Positions 47,041-54,974 of a stretch of 60,059 bases of DNA are shown piece after piece. Origin of the DNA: Nitrospinales bacterium (GTDB taxonomy: Bacteria > Nitrospinota_A > UBA7883 > JACRGQ01); contig JAHFEK010000010.1 of assembly GCA_023248495.1 (NCBI GenBank), positions 1 to 60,059 on the forward strand, written 5' to 3'. The translations under genes were made by a program, and so were the position numbers. Every line of letters starts with the position of its first letter. Position 1 is the stretch's first letter. The notes under the pieces were generated by a model that was not told where the DNA came from, did not search any database, and saw only the letters and a list, made by a program, of their open reading frames with translations.

Positions 47041-47662
47041 AGGTCTTCCGCGCGAGGGCTTTCAAGGCGTTTGCAATTTCCGGGCGGTCCCAATTGGCCG
47101 GCCCCACCAGATGATGCAGGATTATGCCGTCCGGACTTACCAAAAAAGTTTCCGGCACGCCGGTGATGTGGAACGGCCCGGCGGCCTGTTGCTCAACATC
47201 CAGCAGGATCGGGAAGGTCAACCCCAGCTCTTTCACAAAGGGGGCAACCGCTTTCATGCCGTCTTTGTCGATGCTGATGGCGATCATCTCGAAGTTTTCC
47301 CCCTTCATCTGTTCATACAGCTTTTGCATGCTGGGCATCTCTTCGCGGCAGGGGGCGCACCAGGTGGCCCACAGGTTGACAAAGAGCACTTTTCCCTTAA
47401 ACGAGGCAAGGCTCACTGTGCGGCCGTCCATCGCGGTGAAGGAAAGGTTCGGCAACGGTTTCCCGTCCATCGGGCTCAGGGCGGGATCCACCGGCTTTTG
47501 GGCCTGCGGCGGTTGGCTGGCGCGCAGTTCATCCAGGGTTTTCAGCGGCGGGCGGTTGAGTTCGTTCACCTTCATCACCATAACGGCCGCGATGCAGACG
47601 GCGCAAAGCGCGGCGAAAGGGAAGAACGCCGCGGAGCGTTGATCTTTAAAATCAGTGGTCAT
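47012..47662 (-). CDS. TlpA/ResA-like membrane-anchored thioredoxin
   Basis: A 216-residue protein with an N-terminal membrane helix (about 12-30) and a periplasmic thioredoxin fold. The redox site is WATWCAPCREEMP and the cis-proline is in GVPETFLV. Relatives reduce apocytochrome or copper-site cysteines, which would fit a cell making a 36-heme cytochrome. It overlaps the upstream PCYCGC-type gene by 11 bp. Confidence 0.9.
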   Translation of the reverse strand: MTTDFKDQRSAAFFPFAALCAVCIAAVMVMKVNELNRPPLKTLDELRASQPPQAQKPVDPALSPMDGKPLPNLSFTAMDGRTVSLASFKGKVLFVNLWATWCAPCREEMPSMQKLYEQMKGENFEMIAISIDKDGMKAVAPFVKELGLTFPILLDVEQQAAGPFHITGVPETFLVSPDGIILHHLVGPANWDRPEIANALKALARKTFIAGKNPPK

Positions 47663-48107
47663 GCTGATCTTGCTTCAGATAGAAGGCGTCTACCGCCGCC
47701 CGTATTTCACCGGGAGATTTCCCCTCTTTCGTCATCTGGGAGGCCATCTCGGCTTCATGCATGCATATGTCGCAATTGGAGGCATGGTTGTCCGTATAGC
47801 AGGTGAGCAGTGTTTTGTGCAGAAACATCGGGTTTTCTTTGCATTTGCAATAGCAGTAAAGCTGATCAATTACGCCGGGAATTTCCTCCGCGATCCGGTA
47901 GGCTTCCGCCACGCGGCCCTGATACATGGAAGGGGGCACCAACGGACGGGTTTCGATGCGGGCTGGCGCGCCCGCCGGGGATGTTGCCGCCGCCGGTATT
48001 GCCGGGGCGGCGGGCTTTTCCTTCTTGCCCCCGGAAAAAGCCAAATACCCGGCCATGGCGAAAAAGGCGGCCACGGCGGCGATAAATAACAAGCTGCTTT
48101 TGTTCAT
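47652..48107 (-). CDS. PCYCGC-motif membrane protein
   Basis: A 151-residue protein with an N-terminal membrane helix and an Ala/Pro linker. The periplasmic part has six cysteines: LYCYCKCKENP, then LLTCYTDNHASNCDICMHE, the pattern of the PCYCGC family. The family is uncharacterised, but its gene order beside a TlpA-type thioredoxin suggests a metal or disulphide role. Confidence 0.82.
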   Translation of the reverse strand: MNKSSLLFIAAVAAFFAMAGYLAFSGGKKEKPAAPAIPAAATSPAGAPARIETRPLVPPSMYQGRVAEAYRIAEEIPGVIDQLYCYCKCKENPMFLHKTLLTCYTDNHASNCDICMHEAEMASQMTKEGKSPGEIRAAVDAFYLKQDQHDH

Positions 48108-48118
48108 GTTTTTTCCTC

Positions 48119-48246
48119 ATTCCGGTCAACCTGAGCCACAGGCGAAAGATCGCTTCCCAGAAAGGGATTCTTCCCCTTAAAGGGGATACCCGCGCCGGAT
48201 TGAGAATTTATTCCGGCGCTCCCTTTCGCTACGCTCAGAATGGCGT
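48119..48246. repeat. Dispersed intergenic repeat, family C copy 2
   Basis: Ordered blocks CCTGAGC ... GGGATTCTTCCCC ... CGCTACGCTCAGAATGG match 6878-6972 with divergence and a longer centre. Lies between divergent genes. Confidence 0.55.
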
Positions 48247-48386
48247 GCATACACAGTCTTTCAACACGTGGTTAAGGCCAAAGTTTAGCAGGAAATGGTG
48301 GCAAAAGGGTAGGGTAAATCGCCGGTCTCCCCGCCGGGGAACCCGAAATGGTGGCGTTGACCGCGCGTAAGCATTACAATTGCCGC

Positions 48387-50366
48387 ATGGGAAAAGCAAA
48401 CGTACTGATTGTGGATGACGAGGTGAATATTCTCGATTCCCTTCGCGGCATTCTGACCGACGAAGGGTATGACGTCTGCACCGCCGAAGATGGCGACGGT
48501 GCGTTAAAGGTGTTGCAGGAACAGAAGTGCGATCTGGTGTTGCTGGATATTTGGTTGCCGGGCCGCCGTGACGGATTGCAGACGTTGCGCGAGATACGGC
48601 GACGGAACATCGGCGCGGAGGTTTTGATGATCTCCGGCCACGGGAGCATCGATACGGCGGTGCGCGCCACCAAACTGGGCGCGTACGACTTCATCGAAAA
48701 ACCGCTCTCCCTTTCGGATCTTCTGGAAAAGATAGAAGGGGCGTTGCGCCACGGCCGTGCGCGCGCCGGGGAAGATACCGGCATGGCCGACAGGTTCGAT
48801 TATATCGCGGGCTGTCCCGCCATGCTGGAAGTGCGGCGGCAAACCGAGGTTGTTGCGCGGAGCGCCGCCCCGGCCCTCATCGCGGGCGAGGCGGGGAGCG
48901 GCAAGGAATACACCGCCCGCTACATTCATGCCCAAAGCGCGCGGCGCGGCGAGCCATTCGTAAAGGTCTCCTGCCGCATGTTAACCGCCGCGTCTTTTGA
49001 CCGCCTTTTCGGCCCGGCCCATGAAGATCCCGCCGGCCCGGGCGCGCATTTCGCCGGGATCAGCGGCACCGTGTTTCTGGAAAATCCCCATCTGCTTGAT
49101 GGAGCGTTGCAAGAACGGATTGTCCGTCTTGTGGCCGCCGGAGCCGCGCGGGGCGTTGGTTTCATCGCGGCCATCACCCGCAAGCCGGACGGCGGCGCGC
49201 CCAAAATGGCCGAGGCGACGCACGCGCGTTTCGCCGGCGCGGTTATCTCGTTGCCGCCGCTGCGCCAACGGGGCGAGGACATCGCGGCGTTCATCGCGCA
49301 CTTTATGCATGACGCATCGGAGGATTTCGGCAAGGCCGGCATCCGTCTTTCCAAAAGCGGCATGGCCCGGATGCTGGCCTACGCCTGGCCCGGCAACGTG
49401 AAGGAACTGCGCACGGTGGTGGAGAACATGGTGATGGCCGCCGCTGGCGATCTGCTGGAACCGGCCGACATCCCGTTCCCCTCGGATATTCCCGCCCCTG
49501 CCGCGGCATCCGGCGGCAAAGGGCATCCCACGCAAAAGACGCTGGGTAAAAGCGTGGCGTTGTGCGGCATGGGGCTGCACTCCGGCATCAAGACCGGCGT
49601 CATCATTTCGCCTTTGCCGCCGGGCAGCGGCATCATCTTCGGCGATATCTCCACCGGGCGGCAGGTGCGCGCCAATATCGATTTCGTCGAATCGACCGAA
49701 TATGCCACCACGCTCAAGTTCGGCAACGTGGCGGTGCGTACCATCGAGCACCTCATGGCCACGCTCCATATATACGGCATCACCAACGCGCTGCTGAAAG
49801 TGGGCGACGAGGTGCCGATAATGGACGGGTCGGCCGCCGAACTGTGCGAATTGATCGAAGGCGCCGGCATCGTGGATCAAAATGAGCCGATGGAACCGCT
49901 GGTGGTGAAGGAGTCCATCCTCATCGGCGAGCGCGACCCCGACAAGAAATTCATTTTCGTGGAACCGGCGGACAGGTTGACGGTGGAATACCGCCTCAAC
50001 TATCCGCTTCCCATAGGCCGCCAATCGGCGTATTACGACGGCGGCGGCATCGCCAGCTTCAAGGCGGAAATCGCGCCGGCCCGCACCTTTGGCTTTGTGG
50101 ATGTCATGAAAAAACTGTCGGGTAAAAAGGGCTTCGCCGAGGGGGGACGGTTCAATAACTTCATCCTGTTGGATCACGAAAAGGTGATCAACACCACCTT
50201 GCGGTTCGAGAACGAGTTCTCGCGCCACAAGGTGCTGGATCTGTTGGGGGACATCTTTTTGACGGGCCGCCCGGTGCGGGCGAAGATTACCGCCAACATG
50301 ACCGGCCATACCGAAAACATCGCGATGGTGCGGAAACTCCGCACGCTGATCGAACCGGGGGCCTGA
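48387..50366 (+). CDS. lpxC: Response regulator - NtrC-type AAA+ - LpxC fusion (UDP-3-O-acyl-GlcNAc deacetylase)
   Basis: A 659-residue three-part protein. Residues 1-120 are a receiver domain with acidic pair D10-D11 and phosphoacceptor D54. Residues 134-365 are an NtrC-type AAA+ domain: Walker A GEAGSGKE (about 168-175) and the WPGNVKELR segment remain, but GAFTGA is absent, Walker B GTLFLDE has become GTVFLEN, and there is no DNA-binding domain. Residues about 383-659 are a complete LpxC, the zinc amidase that commits UDP-acyl-GlcNAc to lipid A. Counterparts of E. coli E78/H79, T191, H238/K239, D242 and H265 are E454/H455, T567, H614/K615, D618 and H641. The ATG at 48387 has TACAAT 6 bases before it. 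Phosphorylation may regulate LpxC activity or stability; this is inference. Confidence 0.93.
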   Translation: MGKANVLIVDDEVNILDSLRGILTDEGYDVCTAEDGDGALKVLQEQKCDLVLLDIWLPGRRDGLQTLREIRRRNIGAEVLMISGHGSIDTAVRATKLGAYDFIEKPLSLSDLLEKIEGALRHGRARAGEDTGMADRFDYIAGCPAMLEVRRQTEVVARSAAPALIAGEAGSGKEYTARYIHAQSARRGEPFVKVSCRMLTAASFDRLFGPAHEDPAGPGAHFAGISGTVFLENPHLLDGALQERIVRLVAAGAARGVGFIAAITRKPDGGAPKMAEATHARFAGAVISLPPLRQRGEDIAAFIAHFMHDASEDFGKAGIRLSKSGMARMLAYAWPGNVKELRTVVENMVMAAAGDLLEPADIPFPSDIPAPAAASGGKGHPTQKTLGKSVALCGMGLHSGIKTGVIISPLPPGSGIIFGDISTGRQVRANIDFVESTEYATTLKFGNVAVRTIEHLMATLHIYGITNALLKVGDEVPIMDGSAAELCELIEGAGIVDQNEPMEPLVVKESILIGERDPDKKFIFVEPADRLTVEYRLNYPLPIGRQSAYYDGGGIASFKAEIAPARTFGFVDVMKKLSGKKGFAEGGRFNNFILLDHEKVINTTLRFENEFSRHKVLDLLGDIFLTGRPVRAKITANMTGHTENIAMVRKLRTLIEPGA

Positions 50367-50369
50367 CGC

Positions 50370-50993
50370 GTGTCTGCGCATACATACGCCGTCTGGGCGT
50401 CGGGCCGGGGAAGCAATTTCAAGGCGATGCTCGACGCCTGCCGCGACGGACGCTTGCCGTACAAGCCGGCCCTGCTGCTGACCGATAACGCCGCCGCCCC
50501 GGCGCGGGACATCGCCCGCGCGGCGGGGGTGGAAACGCTCTTCATCGATCCCAAGGTGTACAAGGGGCGCAAGCTGTTTGGCGAAAAGGCCGTGGCGGAA
50601 CTGACGGCGCGCGGCATCGATACCATCGTGCTGGCCGGCTTTATGCGGATCGTCGATGGCGTGGTGGTGCGCGCTTTTCCCAACCGGATCATCAACATCC
50701 ATCCGGCGCTGTTGCCGCTTTTTCCGGGGCTGGATGCGCAGGCGCAGGCCATTGCGGCGGGCGTGAAGGAATCGGGCTGCACCGTCCATTTCGTCGACGA
50801 AGGGGTGGATACCGGCCCCGTCATCATGCAGGCGAAGGTGCCGGTGTTGCCCGGCGATACCGCCGAAACGCTCTCCGCCCGGATTTTGGCGGAAGAGCAC
50901 CGCATCTATCCCCTCGTGGCGCGGGCGCTGCTGGAAGACCGCATCGCGTTGGCGGATGGCCGGGGGATCATTACGGATTCTCCCGCGCCGTAA
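50370..50993 (+). CDS. purN: Phosphoribosylglycinamide formyltransferase
   Basis: A 207-residue folate enzyme of purine synthesis. Visible are ASGRGSNFKAM, the catalytic set NIHPALLPLFPG and VHFVDEGVDTGPVI. The start is GTG at 50370, 3 bp after the lpxC fusion stop. Linked in one transcription unit to the LpxC fusion and DUF523. Confidence 0.95.
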   Translation: MSAHTYAVWASGRGSNFKAMLDACRDGRLPYKPALLLTDNAAAPARDIARAAGVETLFIDPKVYKGRKLFGEKAVAELTARGIDTIVLAGFMRIVDGVVVRAFPNRIINIHPALLPLFPGLDAQAQAIAAGVKESGCTVHFVDEGVDTGPVIMQAKVPVLPGDTAETLSARILAEEHRIYPLVARALLEDRIALADGRGIITDSPAP

Positions 50994-51000
50994 GGTTTGT

Positions 51001-51417
51001 ATGAAGCTATATATGGCAAGCGCCTGTCTGGCGGGCGCGGCCTGCCGCTATAACGGCGAGGTCAAAACCGGCGAAAAAATCCGCGCGATGTTCGAACGCG
51101 GGGAGGTTGTGCCGTTCTGCCCCGAACTGCTTGGCGGCATGGAGATTCCCCGCCCGGCGATGGTGTTAAGCGGCGGCGACGGCGGCGCGGCGCTGGATGG
51201 AACGGCGCGGGTGCTGACGCGGGATGGCGGCGTCGATTGCACCGGCGCCATGCTGGAAGGGGCGCGGCGCGGGCTCGCCATTGCCCTTGCCGTGCGTCCC
51301 GAAACGATATTCCTGAAAGCGCGCAGCCCCTCCTGCGGTTGTGGCGCGGGGGACGTGGAAGGGGTGGCCGCCGCGCTGTTGCGGCGCAAAGGGTTTTCGC
51401 TGGAATCGATAGAGTGA
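51001..51417 (+). CDS. DUF523 family protein
   Basis: A 138-residue protein with the DUF523 signature ASACLAGAACRYNG, VPFCPELLGGMEIPRP and a C-terminal KARSPSCGCG. The conserved cysteines suggest metal or cluster binding; function is unknown. The ATG at 51001 fits the family and is preferred over an earlier in-frame start. Confidence 0.88.
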   Translation: MKLYMASACLAGAACRYNGEVKTGEKIRAMFERGEVVPFCPELLGGMEIPRPAMVLSGGDGGAALDGTARVLTRDGGVDCTGAMLEGARRGLAIALAVRPETIFLKARSPSCGCGAGDVEGVAAALLRRKGFSLESIE

Positions 51418-51439
51418 TTCCAAGGAAGCGTTTTGTTCA

Positions 51440-51530
51440 GGTACAACGGGTTTTAACCTGTTGTTGGCCTGTAAGGGCCAAGAAGGCTTGCCCCCTTCGG
51501 GGGCAACCGCCGGATGAATCCCGCGGTACC
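51440..51530. repeat. Structured 91-bp repeat, family A copy 2 (inverted relative to copy 1)
   Basis: Same length and hairpin order as 32941-33031 in the opposite orientation. The central CCCCCGAAGGGGGCAAGC block is nearly identical, while outer arms differ with three paired substitutions. Confidence 0.75.
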
Positions 51531-51571
51531 AAACCGCCTCCGAATTACTCCATGCATGACGGCTGCGCGGC

Positions 51572-52219
51572 ATGATTCCCCTTTATGACGATAATCCCAC
51601 CCGCCGCTTTCCCATCGTCACCATCCTGTTTATCGCCGCCAACGTGGCGGTCTTTCTTTACATCGCGTTATCCGCCTCGCCGTTCCAGCAATTCGTCTTC
51701 CGCTACGGCGCGGTGCCGGCGTTCATCGTGCAGTCCGGCGTGCCCGCGCACGGCCCGGTGCCTCCCGGCGTTACGGTTTTCACCGCGATGTTCATGCACG
51801 CGGGATTTTTCCATTTGGCGGGCAACATGCTCTTCCTCTGGATTTTCGGCAACAACGTGGAGGATATTCAGGGGCGCGGCGCGTTTTTTCTGTTCTACCT
51901 CGTATGCGGCGTGGCGGCGGCGGTCACGCATATCTATTCCGACCCGTTTTCGGCGGTGCCGATGGTGGGGGCCAGCGGCGCGGTATCGGGGGTGTTGGCC
52001 GCTTACCTGCTCGCCTTTCCCCGCGCGCGCGTGTACACTCTTTTCTGGTTTATCATATTTGTGCGGGTGATTCCGGTGCCCGCCGTGCTCTTCATCGGCT
52101 TCTGGTTTGTGGTGCAGTTGTTAAACATGGGGAGCGGCGGGTCGGTGGCTTGGGGCGCGCACATCGGCGGTTTTGTCGCCGGCCTGCTGCTTGCCCCGCT
52201 GTTCAGAAGGAGATATTAA
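51572..52219 (+). CDS. Rhomboid-family intramembrane serine protease
   Basis: A 215-residue protein with six membrane helices. The catalytic serine is in GASGAVSGVL and the catalytic histidine in AHIGGFVAG; the HAGFFHLAGNM segment of helix 2 supplies the oxyanion asparagine. Cleaves membrane protein substrates; none is evident. Shares one base with lolA (TAATG). Confidence 0.93.
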   Translation: MIPLYDDNPTRRFPIVTILFIAANVAVFLYIALSASPFQQFVFRYGAVPAFIVQSGVPAHGPVPPGVTVFTAMFMHAGFFHLAGNMLFLWIFGNNVEDIQGRGAFFLFYLVCGVAAAVTHIYSDPFSAVPMVGASGAVSGVLAAYLLAFPRARVYTLFWFIIFVRVIPVPAVLFIGFWFVVQLLNMGSGGSVAWGAHIGGFVAGLLLAPLFRRRY

Positions 52220-52890
52220 TGCGCCAAATTGTTATGGCGGCTGCAATCGTGGCTGCGTTGTGCGGCGCGGCGCGGGCGGGGGAAGCCGTTTCGGCCTCCG
52301 ATGCGGCGCTCATCGACAAGGTGGATGCCCGCTTTGCCGAGGTGACGACGCTGCGGGCCGGTTTCGAACAGAAGATTTACGACGCCGCCAGCGGGCAGAC
52401 GCTCGCCTCGCGCGGGGCGCTGGCGCTGAAAAAACCGCTTCGGATGCTATGGGAATACAAGGAGCCGGAAGCCCAGACCATCATCGCGGACGGCATAAAT
52501 ATTTATTTCCACATACCGGCCGAGCGGCAGGTGACCGTGCAGCCACTGATCAACGCATTGAACAGCCGAAGCCCGGTGCTCTTTTTGGCGGGGGGAAAGC
52601 GGTTGCGGGAAATTTTCCGGATAACGGTTGTACCTGGCCCCAATGATAGTAAAATACCCCAGGCCACGCTTTTGCTGGAGCCGAAGGAAAAGTCGCTGAC
52701 CGTCACCCGGATCACCATCCGGGTCAGCACGGAAGACTATACGATAATCTCCTTCACTCTCAACGATTGGACGGGGAACCGGAGCGAAGTGGCGTTCACC
52801 GATATGACGGTGAATGGCCCCATCGCGGACAAGGCTTTTTCCTTCACGCCCCCTAAAGGGACGGAAGTGATTGAAGTCCCGAAATACTGA
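52219..52890 (+). CDS. lolA: Outer-membrane lipoprotein carrier protein LolA
   Basis: A 223-residue periplasmic chaperone that carries lipoproteins from LolCDE to the outer membrane. A Sec signal (about 1-21, ending GAARA) precedes the half-barrel, with TTLRAGFEQKIY, LKKPLRMLWEYKEPE and NDWTGNRSEVAF. The ATG at 52219 follows AAGGAGA. Rhomboid, lolA and rseP form one unit; lolB was not seen. Confidence 0.9.
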   Translation: MRQIVMAAAIVAALCGAARAGEAVSASDAALIDKVDARFAEVTTLRAGFEQKIYDAASGQTLASRGALALKKPLRMLWEYKEPEAQTIIADGINIYFHIPAERQVTVQPLINALNSRSPVLFLAGGKRLREIFRITVVPGPNDSKIPQATLLLEPKEKSLTVTRITIRVSTEDYTIISFTLNDWTGNRSEVAFTDMTVNGPIADKAFSFTPPKGTEVIEVPKY

Positions 52891-52912
52891 CAGTAATGGA
52901 GAAACGCCCCTA

Positions 52913-54004
52913 ATGGTAATGTCGATAGTATCGTATGTGTTTTCGGCCCTCGTGGTGCTAGGCGTGCTGATCATCGTTCACGAGCTGGGGCACTTTCTGA
53001 TGGCCCGCTGGATGGGCGTGGGGGTGGAGAAGTTTTCCATCGGTTTTGGGCCGGAGATTTGGAGCAAAAAATCGGGGGATACCCTCTATCGCCTCGCCGC
53101 CGCGCCGTTTGGCGGATACGTGAAGATGGTGGGCGACGAGGAAGGCGAGCCGGAAGAGGGCGCCCCGCCCGTCGATCCGGCCAAGGCGTTCAACAAAAAA
53201 CCGGTCTGGCGGCGGCTGCTGATTGTTTCCGCCGGCCCGGTGTTCAACCTCATATTCGCCTCGTTGGTGTTTGCGTTGGTCTACATGGTGGGTATCAACG
53301 TGCCGGATACCGTGATCAAGAGCGTGATGAGCAAATCCGCCGCGCAGGAAGCCGGCCTGATGCCGGACGACCGGATTGTGAACATCGACGGAGCGAAGAT
53401 CGACAGTTGGAGCCAATTGGCCGACACCATCGCCGCCTCGCCCGGCAAGGATCTGGCCATCGCCGTCGACCGTCCCGGCAAAGGGGAGATGGTGATTCAC
53501 GTCATACCGGTGCCCGACAAGGCCAAGACCATCTTCGGCGAAGAAGTGTCGGTGGGGCGCGTAGGTATAGTGCCGTCGGAGATATTCAAGCGGTACAACC
53601 CCTTTGAAGCGGCGCGGATGGGGACGATGAAAATGGTGGAGGTTTCCAAGCTCACCCTCATGGTGATCGTGAAGATATTTCAAAAGGTCGTGCCGGCCGA
53701 TACCATTGGCGGCCCGCTGATGATTTTCAAGATAGCGGGCGATCAGGCGCAGGCCGGCATCATGCCGCTGATTATGTTCATGGGCGTGCTCTCGGTGAAT
53801 CTGGGGGTGTTGAACTTTTTGCCGATACCGGTGCTGGACGGCGGACACCTCGTGTTCTTTCTCATCGAAGCGGTCAAGGGCAGCCCCGTATCGTTGCGCG
53901 GGCGCGAGTTGTCGCAGCAGGTGGGCATCTTCCTTTTGATCTCGCTGATGGCTTTCGCGTTTTATAACGACATTACGCGCTTCATTGCCCACATCGCCAA
54001 GTAA
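52913..54004 (+). CDS. rseP: RIP metalloprotease RseP (site-2 protease)
   Basis: A 363-residue inner-membrane protease with the zinc motif VHELGHF in the first helix, a PDZ domain (about 110-205), and NFLPIPVLDGGHL in the third helix. It should cut anti-sigma factors and signal-peptide remnants. One PDZ domain only. The ATG at 52913 follows GGAG at 11 bases; 52919 is an alternative. Confidence 0.93.
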   Translation: MVMSIVSYVFSALVVLGVLIIVHELGHFLMARWMGVGVEKFSIGFGPEIWSKKSGDTLYRLAAAPFGGYVKMVGDEEGEPEEGAPPVDPAKAFNKKPVWRRLLIVSAGPVFNLIFASLVFALVYMVGINVPDTVIKSVMSKSAAQEAGLMPDDRIVNIDGAKIDSWSQLADTIAASPGKDLAIAVDRPGKGEMVIHVIPVPDKAKTIFGEEVSVGRVGIVPSEIFKRYNPFEAARMGTMKMVEVSKLTLMVIVKIFQKVVPADTIGGPLMIFKIAGDQAQAGIMPLIMFMGVLSVNLGVLNFLPIPVLDGGHLVFFLIEAVKGSPVSLRGRELSQQVGIFLLISLMAFAFYNDITRFIAHIAK

Positions 54005-54058
54005 CGTGGATGGTCATTAAGCGGAGTGTGACCCGAAACTAGCCCACCCTTTGTTGCA

Positions 54059-54088
54059 GGCCCGGAAATAAAATGTTCAATCCGGGCC
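54059..54088. terminator. Hairpin downstream of rseP
   Basis: An 8-bp stem GGCCCGGA/TCCGGGCC with a 14-base loop, about 55 bp after the rseP stop, no T-run. Confidence 0.35.
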
Positions 54089-54266
54089 GGCATCCACCGT
54101 GGCGGGAAGGGGGTGGAGATAGCTGAGGCGCCCCTCCGGGTTGTCCGTTGTTTCCCCCGGCGGGCGTGCAGTTGGTACCCTTCCGCTTTTTCCGTAAAAA
54201 AGGGCGACCGTGATAGAATAAAGCGAGCCGGAGAAAACGTAATGAACTTTTCAGGGAAGGATAACC

Positions 54267-54446
54267 ATGTACACCACCACTGGCATTGATTACACCACCG
54301 GTCTTATCATCGCCGTTTTGTTGCTGGTGATCTTGTGGTGCCTGATAAAAGTGGATCAGCGGAAAGAAGCGAATGCGCGCGAAAAGATGCTGAACGAGAT
54401 CGGCAAGGAAATGGACGAATTCCAAAAGGAAATGGAAGGGAAATAG
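54267..54446 (+). CDS. Small single-pass membrane protein, unknown
   Basis: A 59-residue protein with one membrane helix (about 12-27, LIIAVLLLVILWCLIK) and a charged, coiled-coil-like C-terminal part rich in K and E. AGGGAAGG lies 6-13 bases before the ATG, and a TAGAAT -10-like hexamer is about 50 bases upstream. Not recognised. It lies 38 bp before the DUF421 gene. Confidence 0.6.
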   Translation: MYTTTGIDYTTGLIIAVLLLVILWCLIKVDQRKEANAREKMLNEIGKEMDEFQKEMEGK

Positions 54447-54484
54447 GGCCGTACCGCTACAGGAATGAAAGGGGGAAGGCGGCT

Positions 54485-54961
54485 ATGTGGAATGTAAGCC
54501 TCCCGTGGTGGGAATTTATCATCCGCGGCGTCATTGTGTATTTCTTTTTGATATTGATATTGCGGGTATCCGGCAAAAGACAGATTGGGCAGTTGGCCCC
54601 GTTCGACCTGGTTCTGTTGCTGGTTTTAAGCAACGCCGTCCAGAACGCCATGAACGGGGGCGATAATACGGTTTTGGGGGGCCTTCTCTCGGCCACCACC
54701 CTTATCACATGCAATTATCTGGTAAGCCTCGCCACGTTTAAAAACAAAACGATCGAAATGATAGTGGAGGGCCGGCCGCAGGTGTTGATTCACGACGGCA
54801 AGCTCTTTACCGATGTGATGTCGCAAGCGAAACTCACGCACCACGAATTAAATGCCGCATTGCGCGGGGGCGGCTGCGCGTCTATCGATGATGTGCATTA
54901 TGCGATATTGGAGAACAACGGCCAGATCACGGTAAAACCCAAGAACCGCGGGAACCTCTGA
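54485..54961 (+). CDS. DUF421 (YetF-like) membrane protein
   Basis: A 158-residue protein with two to three N-terminal membrane helices and the DUF421 signature: RVSGKRQIGQLAPFDLVLLL, then a soluble alpha/beta part with GRPQVLIHDGKL and ALRGGGCASIDDVHYAIL. Family of unknown function, common in Gram-positives and some Gram-negatives. Confidence 0.9.
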   Translation: MWNVSLPWWEFIIRGVIVYFFLILILRVSGKRQIGQLAPFDLVLLLVLSNAVQNAMNGGDNTVLGGLLSATTLITCNYLVSLATFKNKTIEMIVEGRPQVLIHDGKLFTDVMSQAKLTHHELNAALRGGGCASIDDVHYAILENNGQITVKPKNRGNL

Positions 54962-54974
54962 ACATGGTGAATAA

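Noticed and set aside
48387-49500. LpxC fusion considered as a sigma-54 transcription activator
   Set aside because: The GAFTGA loop, Walker B acidic pair and DNA-binding domain are all missing; only Walker A and the C-terminal WPGNVKELR segment remain.
48981-50900. 639-codon frame opposite the lpxC fusion and purN
   Set aside because: Shadow frame across two real genes with no domain signal.
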